From contig NW_025062330.1 of NCBI RefSeq assembly GCF_000002995.4, positions 1 through 30,754 on the forward strand: a stretch of DNA of 30,754 nucleotides, in the 5' to 3' direction. A program made the position numbers and the translations under genes. The notes beneath the pieces are model-generated. The model saw only the letters and a program-made list of their open reading frames with translations. It made no database searches and was not told where the DNA came from. Below are positions 12,944-23,810 of this stretch, piece after piece; position 1 is the stretch's first letter; each line of letters starts with the position of its first letter. The stretch is from Brugia malayi (lineage: Eukaryota; Nematoda; Chromadorea; Rhabditida; Onchocercidae).

Positions 12944-14184
12944 GTAAGTAAAACGAAGTAATCTGCAATTTATTAGTCGCTAATTTCGTGAAATGTGTAG
13001 AAGAGTTGAAGATATCATTTCAAAAATGAATTTCTTTACCTGACTACCAGCTGTTTTATCCACCTTTTTAATGCTATCAGATGGTCCTTTGGCGTTTTTT
13101 ATACTGCCTTTTGTAGCATATTTTCCCGTATCTCTACCACTGCTTTTCCCTCTGCTATCAATTTCTTTCTTCTCACCTCAAATAATTAGTTAATGAAACA
13201 GTGTTTAATAAAAATTAACTATAATTCTTCAACCAAATAATACTTTATCTTCAATCAGCTCAGCTGACCTTCCAAAGTACTCAATTTCAATCGTCAGAAA
13301 ATAATTAAGAGCACACTACTGACAATAAGGCTTTTTTTTGTAATGGCCTGTCTAGAAGCAGCAAACTTCACCACCTTTATCCTCTTTTTTCTTTTCTTCC
13401 GCATCACCATTTTCTGCTGGTTTTTTTTCTTCATTCTCAAATCATTTCTTATATTAATGTGATACAAATTATAGATTCAATGAAGAAGTCATCACTTTTG
13501 CACAAAAATAAACATGTAGGATGTTTTTTATCAGTTTCACTTCTCAAGTTTCTTCTATTATTTTTTAACATTAGTACTGATTAAACTTTCGTTAGATTTA
13601 CTTAGTTTAATGCAAAAAAGCTAGTAATGGAACCTTTCTCATGTCGTCAACATCTTCGAGATTTGTATTGGCTCTTGATTTCTGATCATCATCCTATATA
13701 TTTAAATATTTAAATCTTTTGTCTCATATTTAAATCATATTTGAATCTTTTGTCTAATTAAAATTATCTCTCTGATCCTATTGTCCATCGAATTATTTTT
13801 CTATTTTTTTGCTTTAGTGTGCGACAATTTCCAAAGCCTTAAGTTACTACAAGTACATTTTCATTAGTAATAAAACTTAGTGGACGAATGCAGTGTAACT
13901 AACTTAGCATACAAACATAAATCTAATTCACCTCATTTTTCTTTTTACCATCTCTTTCAGAATCCCAATCACTCAGTACATCGTCCATAGTCGGATAATC
14001 ACCTTTGCCACGTGTCTCCTTACCTTTCGCTATTCGTTCCTGCAACATTGAGTGATAAACGTCAGATATCAGATATCTCGAGCCATTTTTTTAAAGATCT
14101 ACTTAAATACAATTTTGGGTGGATTCAAACATGAGCTGTTCTTTGCATCACTCAAGTGATTTTCTTGAAATAGTGAAAAATATG

Positions 14185-14220
<36 letters not shown>

Positions 14221-15430
14221 GTTCAGCAAAATAAACTGCGAATGCTAAACATAATTTTTATTCAAAAAAGGCATTGAATTTCGCACCTCTTTAGCATTTC
14301 GTTTCATGATTTTGGGTTTTATTTCTTCAATACGTTTTTCCCCCATTTCCTTTAAGCGTTCTTTTTCCTTCTCGGCTAAATTGGGATTTTTGCTAAACTA
14401 CTTTTTCTAAAATCAAGGTTAATATTGGGTTTCATATTGAGTTTTAATATTGGTTTTCTCAATGCATTTTTGATTTCATTTTAAATCACTTCGGCTTTTC
14501 TTCCAGGAAAATAATGATTTCTCAAATAATGCTCAGATCAAGATCAGTAAATGACAAAATTGCAATTTCTCAAAGATCTTCAAATGGACTTCAGTAATCT
14601 AAGGTCCATGTACCATCTTCAACAGCTGACGTGTGTTGTTCTTCTAGCGCTGCCCTTTTTTTTTCATCTGGACTGTTACTTTTATCTTGTTTATCTCTTA
14701 TTTTCTCTTCTGATGCTGGAGTATGCGCATTTTTCACTTTTTTCTTTATCTAAAACCAGAGATCATGCGATTACTCATAATGCTTCCTGTTTAAATTTCA
14801 ATGAAATCAACAAGCGTTGTTCGAAAATATTGAAATCAATGTGGTAAGTCTTTCTTTTTTCCTTTTTTTGAAATCCGAATGTAAAATGAAATAGGTAGAT
14901 AAAAGTATCCTTCAGGATTTTTATATGTATAAATTAAATGTATAAAAAAATTCATATATAAATTAAAATCATTAAAAGGAATTTTATGAACTATTTAATT
15001 AATTATACTTTCTAATTTCATCTGTATCTAAAAGATACTGCTTAAAACTAATAACTTTCACAAAAAAATTAGCCTATTCTAAAAGCATTTAAGCTATATT
15101 TTTATTTTGTTGGTTGATTTCATGAGCAACAAAAAGCTGAAACCTTGAAGTAAATGCCTTTTACTTGATTACTTGTCAAATTTCAAGTATTACAAATTAT
15201 AGGAATTCTCAAATATTCTTGATAGTTGAAAGTAGTGCAAGCATCAGCGTTACTTCAGTTTTGTCCTTTCGATCCTGAATTCGAGGCTTTTTGTGTGAGC
15301 ACTGTGCTAATGAAATGACAATTATAATGCTTGACTGAAATGAAACAATTTTATTATTATATATTTTCATTAATTTTTCTGATTACTGAACTTTTTGTTG
15401 TGGACGGCTTTTGATTTTCTCTAGATCCAT
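12936..15430 (-). CDS. Unrecognised multi-exon gene for a Lys/Glu/Asp-rich protein
   Basis: Five consecutive minus-strand exons join in a continuous frame with GT donors and AG acceptors: 14392-14287 (begins KNPNLAEKEKERLKEMGEKR), 14039-13932 (contains GKGDYPTMDDVLSDWDSE), 13693-13634 (DDDQKSRANTNLEDVDDMRK), 13435-13367 (NEEKKPAENGDAEEKKKEDK) and 13171-13040 (KKEIDSRGKSSGRDTGKYAT onwards). Lengths of 108, 60, 69 and 132 nt are whole codons, so these introns are phase 0. A further upstream segment, 14749 to about 14591, continues the style (KVKNAHTPASEEKIRDKQDK), though its donor is unclear and its frame meets TGA at 14593-14591. Weaker candidates are a start exon 15430-15392 (MDLEKIKSRPQQK), a 21-nt microexon 15274-15254 (DRKDKTE) and a last exon 12962-12936 (ITSFYLLS, stop). 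The product would be hydrophilic, highly charged and probably disordered. I do not recognise the family. Unlike the neighbouring loci, the five core exons have no stop or frameshift. Both outer boundaries are uncertain. Confidence 0.6.
14187..14217. repeat. Poly-A tract, 31 bases
   Basis: Uninterrupted A run within an intron of the minus-strand lysine-rich gene (between the exons ending at 14287 and starting at 14039). On the minus strand it is a T run. Its length in an assembly should be treated as approximate. Confidence 0.9.
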
Positions 15431-15923
15431 TTCAACCTAACAGTAGGCACTTCTATCCAGATTGTTCGCTTGAACCAGACAATTGAAAGTGTTACAACAT
15501 TTTATTAAGGAGTGTTAGGAATTTCAGGAATTTCTTACTAATATTTGGTACATAATTGTAAGAAAAAAGACGAAAACTGCTTGACTGATCCATAATAGCA
15601 ATGTCGTCATTTTCTATCTGAAATACAACTGTTTGGTCTTTTATGTACTCCTAAAATTTTCAATAAAATTAAGGATAGGAGATATTCACAACTTTAGTCA
15701 TCTTATATGATTCACATAATCAGTGATCAATATTTAGAATACAAAAATGCAATATATTAGAATACAAAAATTGTGGTCTTTTTGATCTTGCTTGCGACTG
15801 CCAATTGCAATTGGTTTTGAATTCTGTTTTTCTCAATGTTTTCTTGCTGCTTAAATATAGTTTACTACTGAGCATTTTTTTCCAATGCAGAAACTATCCT
15901 ACTCCTTTAATGTTCTTCCTTAA

Positions 15924-16028
15924 CTGCGAAAAAACAACGATAGCTGGAAAGCGGCACCTATTGAATTAATTCATCGAGCGACCAGCCGTTCGTCGCGAAG
16001 AAGTTTTTATACAATAGGAAAGAACTAG
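15924..16028 (+). CDS. Possible short coding segment, unidentified
   Basis: An open frame of 34 codons (LRKNNDSWKAAPIELIHRAT and on) ends with TAG at 16026. Its composition, with Arg, Ser and Trp and few AT-driven residues, is less like random AT-rich sequence than its surroundings, and an acceptor-like CCAATGCAG lies about 35 bases upstream (15890). The frame right after that acceptor is closed by TAA (15921-15923), so if it was an exon it is now broken. No family recognised. Confidence 0.2.
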   Translation: MRKNNDSWKAAPIELIHRATSRSSRRSFYTIGKN

Positions 16029-16287
16029 CAATGATTACAGTATATAAAACTAATAAATATCCAGTTAAAAATAATTAATTATTCGTTTTAAGTAAGCTTT
16101 ATTCAATGGTCCTATTATTCAGTTCCAAATCATTTCTAGTCAAATTCGTCAATAAATAGGAGCATTTTATAAAATTTCTTGTATTAATTCATCTTATTTT
16201 TTATGCCATGGCAACTGAAAGTGAGAGGTTTTGCATTTCATGAAAACTTTCTACATCTAATTGTTTTTCCTTTCTTGAAGGTCTTAA

Positions 16288-16314
16288 TTTTTTTTTTTTT
16301 TTTTTTTTTTTTTT
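16288..16314. repeat. Poly-T tract, 27 bases
   Basis: Uninterrupted T run in non-coding sequence, followed by GGAAAAAAAC. No associated element could be seen. Confidence 0.9.
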
Positions 16315-17289
16315 GGAAAAAAACTGAAATATAAGTGAAAATCTTGGCATTATTATGATTCTTTTGAATAATAATAAAATGTATTCTTTCTACTTAAAAA
16401 ACTTTTCAGAAGCAGCTCGTTACTTAATTTTTTTTTTTTTGAAAAGCTTGCTTTTTCATCTGGCTTTCACGTCCGATTTCTCACGTCACTGCCAAATAAA
16501 TTTTCGTTTCTCATTTCTAACTGTTTAATATTTATTATATGATCTTGAAAGACTGTAAAATGTCTACTACAGTTAGTAATACTTGCAGAAAATAAAGATA
16601 ATATGACATTTAAAAATCTTAATTCAGGATTCATTTAGATGAGACGCATGATAATTAGTGTCGTGGAAGCAAATTTTTGCGTGGAAGATTTGATCGTCTA
16701 ATTATTAATTTTGGAAGAGGTTTTTGAACACAAGGAGATTGTTTGGACGTAAATGTAAATACATGTGGTAACAGAAAAATAAACCAATTTCTTTATTAGC
16801 GGAAGTAATAGGGCAATACGTTGATAGAGAACAACTGAAATTAGAATCGTCTGGTTCTTGGCGATAACTTACACATATACTAAAATCTTTTAACAAGGGT
16901 GATCCTTATATAGCAATTATCTTACATTATTTGAGTTAAAGTGTGGGAGTGGTTTGTGATTAGTATACAAAGGATAAATTATCTAGACATGATAGTAAGT
17001 AAATTTAACAATAGGTTTTACAATAATTATCACAAAAGAAAATACAAAAGAAAAAAGTTGTCTAAACATTATGGTAAGTGGCTACTATGAGTTGTAATAG
17101 AAATACATGATAGATGCTCATAGTATATGAATTATATAAGATCAAAAACTGTAAACCATTGTGATGAATTGTAAAAGACATCAATGGATTGCTATATTAA
17201 GCATGTTAACACTTATTTAATGCTTCGAGATGTTAAATCCGCGACAGTTAGACCTATTACAGAAATTTCTGTGATGCGAATTGTTTCAG

Positions 17290-17449
17290 GATGAAAAGAA
17301 TCATGTCGTCCATAAATGTCTTTCTGTCAATATACTGGAATATAATTTTTCGGGAAAGGACGATAATCGTTGTCCAAAATGCTGTTTTGGTGGTGCCTGA
17401 CCAGATCAGAGTAGACGTTGAGGTCATAACTGCCAGCGTTAGAGGTCAT
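17290..17449. other. Exon-like segment, strand unresolved
   Basis: Two opposite readings are open. On the plus strand, after GTTTCAG, a frame gives DEKNHVVHKCLSVNILEYNF and later NRCPKCCFGGA before TGA at 17398-17400. On the minus strand, from ATG at 17449 to TGA at 17327, a 40-codon frame gives MTSNAGSYDLNVYSDLVRHH and later NDYRPFPKNYIPVY. GC content is higher than in the flanks, which suggests a relic or real exon. Neither translation is recognised, so the strand is left open. Confidence 0.3.
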
Positions 17450-18361
17450 GATTCTCTCTCTCTCACTCTTTTATAAAACTATTAATCGATTTCTACAGGT
17501 CTCTATCAACGGTTTTAAATATGCTCTCGCCAATCAACTTCATTTTGCCACACTTTTTCGCTTCTTTCTTCTTTCACTTTGCCGGCAGGTAGCAGCTCAA
17601 AAATACATAAATCCAGTGCCGATTTCAACCAATTCCATAACTCTGAAGCGCTGCAAGTTGATCTCGTATTTACACTAATTCATACTCACGTTCATTTATA
17701 CCTTAGGTTTCTTAGGTTTTGGTCAGATTCTTAGGTTTTGCAACTATCTTCAATAAATTCCACTAGTGATCGAGATCATCCGTCTCTACTGCTCATTGTA
17801 GAGATAAAAACTTAGTCAATATAGTCAATTTATTTATTGCTACTTTCACAGACTGTTGTGCTATTTTTGTACTGCATTACAGCAGCCTTTATACAAAGTG
17901 AAAAATAATTGAATTTAGATGTAAATTGTTCAGTCTAGTTCATTTATCTTACCTAGGAAAATCGGAATTCTTTATCGGTTTGTGGATTGAGAAAACTCAC
18001 TCTTTATTTCATTAATCTTGAATTAAAAATTTATAGGTTAAAAAATTTTCAGATTACTGCAATGAATTATAAATTGCAATGACTTATTTGCATCGATAAA
18101 TTTTTGTCAACTCAAACACCCAAATAGAATTTCCATAATATATTTCTGTTTTTCCTTTTTTAATCGATAATAATGTTCAATAAATCTAAAATGACGGCAT
18201 ATCGGAATTTATAATAATGATCGGCAACAAAGATAATTAAATTTGCTGTAGTGATTTTATCATACCAGAGCAACAAACCATCTCGTGAGAAGAATTATTT
18301 TATCGCGGACCACATCAAATTAAAATTATAAAGAAAAAACCCCGTTTAAAATTTATTTTCC

Positions 18362-19470
18362 ATCAGTGCTGTGGCTTTTTTTATTTTCATTGTACTATTT
18401 GGTGGCTATAGCATTGGTCATTGATCTAGAAAATTCTACGTCCTTTTAGCAAGCTTCAAAGAAAAAGAAGAGGTAAACACATCTTGGCCATAATTAGAAT
18501 TCCACTCCAGAAGCATGGAAATCGAAATATTTAAAATGGAACCAATAATTATAATCCTTTTTACAAATTAAATACTGCATGTTGTTTAGATTTCAAATTA
18601 CAAGAACATATACTGAATATTTTGCAGATTTGTTATTGGTGAATACAGAAACATCAAAATACCCGCGGAAGCAGAAAATTTATCCAGTCAGGAACTTAAG
18701 GATTACGTCAACTCACATCAAAATGAAAATAAGTCATTAATAAAGATCAGTGATACATAAAATGAAAAAAGTTATATTTGTTTGCGAGTTTGCATCAAGT
18801 TCAGGTAGCTTTGTATTTTCAGGCAGGAATGAATGAATTTAATTTATATAGCGATACTATGAAATATGTTTGCTTGGTGTAAATAACAGAAAAAAAAATC
18901 CATGGACATAAGAAGAACCTGTCACCAATAAGACATTCTGATATATTTATTCCGGAATCATTTGATGCTCGTAAAAATTGGCCAGAGTGTGCATCGCTTA
19001 GGAATATCCGGAATCAGTCTTCTTGCAACAAGACTTTTGGCTCTCATTCTGACAAAATGTATGTTCAAATGTGAAAGTATTAATCTTTTGACTATGTGCA
19101 GATTAATGCTCTAAGCATTTGAAATATGAAAGAGTAACTTGCTTCCTGTTGGGCTGTTGCTCATGGAAGCTATGTCAGACAGAATTTGCATTACGTTGAA
19201 GGGTAAGAAACAAGTAATATTTCCAGCGGATGATCTTTTTTAAATAATCCGATTATTAAAACTTGCAATGGAACAGGTTTATTATGTTAAAAGCAGTGAA
19301 GAATCGATCCAGAAAGAAATCATGGCGTTGAGTCCGGTTGAAGCTTTTTTGTGGAAAAAAAAGAATTATACACTAATTTCGTGCACTATACTGGCGGAAA
19401 ATTTTATTTTATAAAAGGATTTGATTAGGAATCTAAAAACTATTGGTGCTGCCATTTGATAGTCAAGTTT
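18362..19470 (+). pseudogene. Decayed cathepsin B (papain-family C1A) gene
   Basis: Cathepsin B is a secreted or lysosomal cysteine protease, used by nematodes in gut digestion, moulting and host interaction. Order of remnants: 18362-18472, a hydrophobic signal-like stretch (AVAFFIFIVLFGGYSIGH, then TGA) ending at a GTAAAC donor; 18629-18760, propeptide (IPAEAENLSSQELKDYVNSH) after TTTGCAG; about 18904-19026, mature N-terminus (FIPESFDARKNWPECASLRN, then NQSSC); 19141-19470, the active-site region SCWAVA (nucleophile Cys retained), then after a frameshift EAMSDRICITLKGKKQVI, YYVKSSEESIQKEIM, SPVEA and VHYTGGKFYFIKGFD, with TAG before ESKNYW. Much of the mature chain between ADDL and YYVKSS (Cys-rich and occluding-loop region) is missing, as are the region of the active-site His and the C-terminal Asn motif. 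Stops at 18422, 18758 and about 19425 plus frameshifts make it non-functional. Retained splice sites indicate an unprocessed duplicate. Confidence 0.88.
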
Positions 19471-19473
19471 TTT

Positions 19474-19541
19474 AGCCAACTTTGGCTGTATTCTTTTTTA
19501 CATTTTGAGCCGACATTGGCTCTATTCTTTTTTACATTCAT
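19474..19541. repeat. Two-copy 34-bp direct repeat
   Basis: Two tandem units with a 34-base period share AGCC, ACxTTGGCT and TATTCTTTTTTACATT. They lie just after the last recognisable cathepsin B sequence. A local duplication with a few substitutions; no function suggested. Confidence 0.85.
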
Positions 19542-20686
19542 TTATAAATAGATCAGTTAGATAATGGAAATGAAATCATTATTAAAACAATGTTTCCTTT
19601 ATTTTGTGCTCATTTTTGTATTCAAAGGAATGGCCTAAAATATTTAAAGATTTAGAAATATTGAAATTAGAAAGAACTAATGTTTTTAAATGTCTTATTT
19701 CTATACAAAATGAATCATCAACGGTAGTAGTTATCTGAACGTGTGCCTTGAACAAAAGGATTAGAGTGCGGAATTTTTTTTAAGAGATAGTCTCAGATAT
19801 TCCGCTTGAACTGATATCCCTTTTATATTCATATTATCATCCAGCAGCAGTAGTTATCAGAGCCAAAGAGAAATTATTTGTATTTCTTATTCGGCTCATT
19901 GATCGATGTGGAACTCTTGAAACTATCGTTTCTCTTTTCTGTCATTTAAGTTTGTATATTCCAATAAAAACACATCTTCTTGTAATTAACAATTCATAAA
20001 TGTATGATACTCAGACATATACAATCGTAATTGAAAGTTACAGCAGCGACTAATGTTGGATGTTTTATGGGTTGTACCAGAAGATATTCGCAAATATTAT
20101 TTGCAGGTTGTAAATAATTTGATTTTTGTAATTAATTACTAAAAAACGCACATTTATATTTAAGCAAAAAAAAAAAAAAAACAAAAAAAGTGAAAGAAAA
20201 ACATGAACAGTGATTAGAAATTTTTCAAATTATTTCTTTAAAAAAATCATGTTATGGCTATTAAAAAAAATGATTCATTTATTGATAACAATATTTGAAA
20301 TATTAAAAAAACTATTAAAAAATTAAAAATTTTATTTTTGAAACAAAAAAGATTATTGTTTGCATATTCATTCTTTTTTTATGTTTAATATCATTATAAT
20401 TAATAAATTATTTAACAAAAAACTAAATATGTTAATTTTTTTTATGAGCTAGTATAAGATAGTTCTATTTTATTATTTGCGAGCATTTTTATATCTATAT
20501 TGAATTAATTATTGAAAAAATTCAATGTATTACTATGATAAAAAAAAGAAATTGATGAAAGAAAAGTTGAAACGTAAAGCAATAAATTTTGTTAAAAGAT
20601 ATTTTAATAATTTATTTGAAATTAAATAATTTCAAAGTTTTCCTTATCCATATTTAACAATTTTTTTTTTTTTTGTTTTCATTTAG
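19542..20686. other. AT-rich spacer without a supportable gene
   Basis: Very AT-rich, especially 20120-20680, with A and T homopolymers and no frame that resembles a protein. It separates the cathepsin B and BTB remnants. Confidence 0.55.
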
Positions 20687-21696
20687 GGATGAATTGCGTA
20701 CTGATAGATTAGGAGCTGAAGTATATTTAAAGTGGTCAGCAGATATTGGTTTCAAAAATCGAGTAAAAATCGTGCTTGAAAATGGATTTTCATGCAATGC
20801 ATCTGCATGTTTACTTGCTGCATTCTCTGATATTTTTCGCAAACTTATTTCATCACAGATAAATTTTAATTGAATTAATTAAAAATTGTAATACGAAATT
20901 TGTAATTGTTTAAATATCCGATCGTTTCTTTTTTTTCTAAAAAAAAAATATTCCATAAATATTTTTCTTTCAAAACATTTCATAAAAGTTTCGCAGAATT
21001 TTTCACAAACATTTTGATATATGAGAACTAGTTTTTATCATATCATTAAATTCATCCTAAAATATCAAAATAGACTTTATGTATTGCATATTATCAAATA
21101 GTATTTACTGATGAAATTAGAACAAAAATATAAAACAATTTTAATGGAAAAGTAATTAGCTAATTATGTTTTGAGTATATCTGTTGCACCTGAATAAATT
21201 ATGCCACTAATATAGAAATTTTATACATTTATACTTATCACAAATATTATTAATATAATGAAAGTATAACTATAAAAGTATAAACTAATTAAAATTTTAA
21301 ACAACTATAAAAGTAATATGAGTAGACATCCTAGAAAGATTATATTTAGGCAACACAAGAAACACTTCCATCCGGTAAATCACAGTTCATTTAAATAGTA
21401 TGCCAAATATTACGAAAGCGGTTTCTATAACGTGGTAGCTTTCATTCAAAGTAGACAAATTAAATTTTTAGAAACTGAATTGGAGAATGTTCTAATAGCA
21501 GCTAATGATCTTCGAGTAAGTATATTAAACTTAACTAAATAATAAAGAATTTAGGAATTAAAGTAATGCTTTATTTAAAAAAGAAAATGAAATCAAGAAA
21601 GAAACAGTTGACAAAGTCGAACTTTATTTGTTTGCATATTGTTTAACAAATTTAGAAAGCGAAAACATTGAGCAGAATTTGAGCTTACAGCAATAA
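20687..21696 (+). pseudogene. Broken BTB/POZ-domain gene
   Basis: BTB/POZ domains are dimerisation modules of ubiquitin-ligase adaptors and transcription regulators. The first segment, after a CATTTAG acceptor at 20686, reads DELRTDRLGAEVYLKWSADI, then NRVKIVLENGFSCNASACLL and AAFSDIFRKLISSQ, ending with TGA at 20871. This matches the BTB core pattern V-x-hydrophobic, F-x-x-x-x-x-x-L-A-A-x-S-x-x-F-R. The second segment, 21399-21515, reads SGFYNVVAFIQSRQIKF and LENVLIAANDLR, matching the BTB pattern of an F-x-x-V-x-x-F-I strand-helix region and the A-A-N-x-L helix, and stops at a GTAAGT donor. A third open stretch, 21562-21696 (NEIKKETVDKVELYLFAYCL), may be the following helical part. Between the first two segments 525 bases of non-coding sequence and a TAG (21396) replace the expected middle of the domain. 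Family assignment rests on pattern matching by eye; a short functional gene is unlikely. Confidence 0.6.
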
Positions 21697-22280
21697 TAAA
21701 AACAATGAATAATTATCATTATCACTGCTGACAAAAAAATTCGTTTCTTTTAAATTTTTCTTGTCAAAAAATATTTAAACTTATGATGTAATGTTATTTT
21801 TAGCATAAAAACTGAAAATCTATGGAGAATTCAAATAAGAAATGATATGACTTTGGTGTAGTTTCAAAAAGATTTTTAATGAAATAAAAGAAATGAAAAT
21901 TAGCAATTTAATGCTAGTTTTTCTTCTTTTTCCGCAAACAAATTGAATAATTACTTCTATCTGCAACATTTAAATTTTAGGAAAAAATTATGGAAACTAA
22001 TTCATATTATATCTATGTGCAGCTCAAACCTGATTGTTTGATAATATTTTGCTCCTTTTCATTCTTTTTAGTGCAACTCTTTCATTTTGATTTACAAATT
22101 TCATATTATATATTAAGCATTTTTTATTTCTTTAAATAATTCAATCAGAAGTTTTATATAGGATCAAGCCTTTTCGAAAAGGCTCATCAAACTGTTTAAT
22201 AATTGTGGTCAATTTATTTCAACATATTTCGTATAATACTAGGAAAAAAATTTTTTGCATTTAATTAAACAGATACCAAT

Positions 22281-22441
22281 TAATATATAAACTTATCTAT
22301 GTAATAAAAAATTTGTGGAACTTGAAGAAAATTTGTAGAAAATAATATATAAACTTATCTATGTGATAAAAAATTTGTAGAACTTGAAGAAAATTTGTAG
22401 AAAATAATATATAAACTTATCTATGTGATAAAAAATTTGTA
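22281..22441. repeat. 62-bp tandem repeat, about 2.6 copies
   Basis: Units begin TAATATATAAACTTATCTAT at 22281, 22343 and 22405. The two complete units differ at only two positions, so the duplication is recent. The sequence is unrelated to the satellite monomers although the period equals that of the long left-array monomer. Confidence 0.93.
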
Positions 22442-22778
22442 GTTATAATAAGATTTAATACGTATAACACAATATTTTTTAAGATATTTTTTACAATTTA
22501 TTACCATAATGCATTGGAAATTGATTATTGTACTTGTTTCTGCAATCAAAGTGCTCCGTCCAGCAACACTATTTCTCACTCCTTGTCTTATCAGTGCCCC
22601 TAAAAATTTCACTAATGTTCACAGTGAAATTTATCCATTTCGGACTTATTCTTATCTAGTTGCATTGGTAAATAATTATTTGTTTGACCTCAAATAACAA
22701 ACAAATATACTGTAAAAGTACACTCTATGCGATTTAGTTACAACAAAATTATTATTAATATTATTTTCATAAACAATC

Positions 22779-22810
22779 AAAAAAAAAAAAAAAAATAATA
22801 ATAATAATAA
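22779..22810. repeat. A tract followed by TAA microsatellite
   Basis: Seventeen A bases followed by five TAA-type triplets. A simple repeat that may vary in length between individuals. Confidence 0.9.
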
Positions 22811-23008
22811 AGGAAATGATTTATTTAAATGTTCCATCGTTTTTCTTAACTGATATACTATGATATAAGCCAATTGCTATAAAGAAGCAGTGACGTTATG
22901 TTTCACGTGGATTCTATAATATGAGTAAGACAATATGGCAAATGCAAACTGCATTCAGTAAATGTTATCAATTATTGTTTGAAATTAAATTTTTACCTAC
23001 AGAAAATT

Positions 23009-23031
23009 AAAAAAAAAAAAAAAAAAAAAAA
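23009..23031. repeat. Poly-A tract, 23 bases
   Basis: Uninterrupted A run upstream of the retroelement. No target-site duplication or element body could be matched to it. Confidence 0.88.
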
Positions 23032-23150
23032 CGCAACAAAAAAATTTACTTGATTTTTTACAAATATCTTTCAAATTATAAAAATTATTATAAGAATTAT
23101 ATACTAAAAAGTTTACCTTATATTATTTATTGGAGCTAATTCAGATCATT

Positions 23151-23151
<1 letters not shown>

Positions 23152-23181
<30 letters not shown>
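23152..23181. repeat. Poly-T tract, 30 bases
   Basis: Uninterrupted T run about 50 bases before the interval that may contain the retroelement's 5' LTR. Confidence 0.88.
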
Positions 23182-23238
23182 CACTATCATAACAACGTGT
23201 GGTATTAAAATATTGTGTTCCTTCAAAATAACCAATAA

Positions 23239-23277
23239 CAAATGATAATTTCGTCAATGTCGCAAATGATAATTTCG
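23239..23277. repeat. Short direct repeat in presumed LTR/leader region
   Basis: CAAATGATAATTTCG occurs at 23239-23253 and again at 23263-23277, a 24-base period. Repeated short elements of this kind are common in LTR U3 regions, but no promoter is identifiable here. Confidence 0.7.
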
Positions 23278-23442
23278 CGAAAACTTCTAACCAAATTCAT
23301 AATATCATAAATCATCTCCCCTTTTTAAATTGTAAACAATCTTACGCTTTCAAAAATGATCTCCTCATAAATTTGGCTTCTTAAGATTTATTCCTCATTA
23401 ATTTTATTTAAAACTGAAATTAGCTTTCATTTTAATCTTTTC

Positions 23443-23534
23443 TTTGTAAACACTTCAAATTCTTCACACATGTGATTCTAATCTCTTATTTGTAAACACC
23501 TCCAATTCTTCACATATGTGATTTTTATCTTAGA
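23443..23534. repeat. 46-bp tandem duplication in presumed LTR/leader region
   Basis: Two units, 23443-23488 and 23489-23534, share TTTGTAAACAC, AATTCTTCACA and ATGTGATT with a few substitutions. A degraded third relative (CACACCCAATCCTCACTCATG) follows. The position upstream of Gag suggests repeated LTR control elements, which is inference. Confidence 0.75.
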
Positions 23535-23789
23535 CACACCCAATCCTCACTCATGTAAATTCAATTCTAATAAACAAAACGATTCATTGTTCATTGTCAT
23601 TATTGTCGACTACTACTCTGTTAACAAATTTAAATTTCTTCGGTCTTCTTTTTTATTATAAATTTCCTCTCTTTTTTATTCCTCGGTTTATTCATACTAC
23701 GTTTTCGAAAAACAAAGGTTTATTAATCTTCCTACTGTATTGCAACTATTCGAATATCAACCAGACAAACTTTTCACGACAAAATTTAT

Positions 23790-23807
23790 TGGTGCCACGA
23801 ACCGGAA
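23790..23807 (+). promoter_or_regulatory. Candidate primer-binding site of the retroelement
   Basis: TGGTGCCACGAACCGG starts with the TGG expected for pairing with a tRNA 3' CCA end and has the GAACC that would pair with a T-arm GGTTC. It lies only 3 bases before the Gag ATG at 23811, so the leader would be unusually short. The matching tRNA was not determined. Confidence 0.4.
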
Positions 23808-23810
23808 AAC

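Larger units (their letters stand above)
15431..18361. other. AT-rich interval with only weak exon-like stretches
   Basis: No gene can be defined. It contains T tracts at 16288-16314 and 16427-16440, and a few open segments that might be relic exons: 15924-16028 (+) and the 17290-17449 interval on either strand, both listed separately. A 61-76-codon pair of plus-strand frames at 17291-17678 overlaps itself in different frames and shows no family signal. Another minus-strand frame (16705-16896) is open but unrecognised. Confidence 0.5.
21697..23231. other. AT-rich spacer with simple repeats
   Basis: No gene supported. It holds a 62-bp tandem repeat (22281-22441), an A tract merging into TAA repeats (22779-22810), a 23-base A tract (23009-23031) and a 30-base T tract (23152-23181). 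Open frames on both strands at 22421-22697 overlap each other and have no family signal. A minus-strand 95-nt interval (22599-22505) has an acceptor-like TTTTTAG and a GTAATA donor but cannot be tied to any gene. Confidence 0.5.

Noticed and set aside
14551..14847. Plus-strand 98-codon hydrophobic frame
   Set aside because: It is the antisense of the Lys/Glu-rich minus-strand exon segment; Phe/Leu richness is the expected mirror of AAA/GAA codons.
16705..16896. Minus-strand 63-codon frame containing VSYRQEPDDSNFS
   Set aside because: One part looks protein-like, but there is no family match or coherent exon chain; it could be chance.
20654..20842. Minus-strand 62-codon frame
   Set aside because: Antisense of the BTB segment, which has the better family pattern.
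22281..22441. Possible outlier copy of the 62-bp satellite
   Set aside because: Only the period matches; the sequence (TATATAAACTTATCTATG) is unrelated to the satellite monomer. The 34-bp repeat at 19474 is likewise unrelated to the 34-bp satellite piece.
22421..22697. Overlapping plus and minus frames of about 62 codons, one with exon-like boundaries (22599-22505, minus)
   Set aside because: Neither has a recognisable domain, and the two contradict each other; flanking exons were not found.
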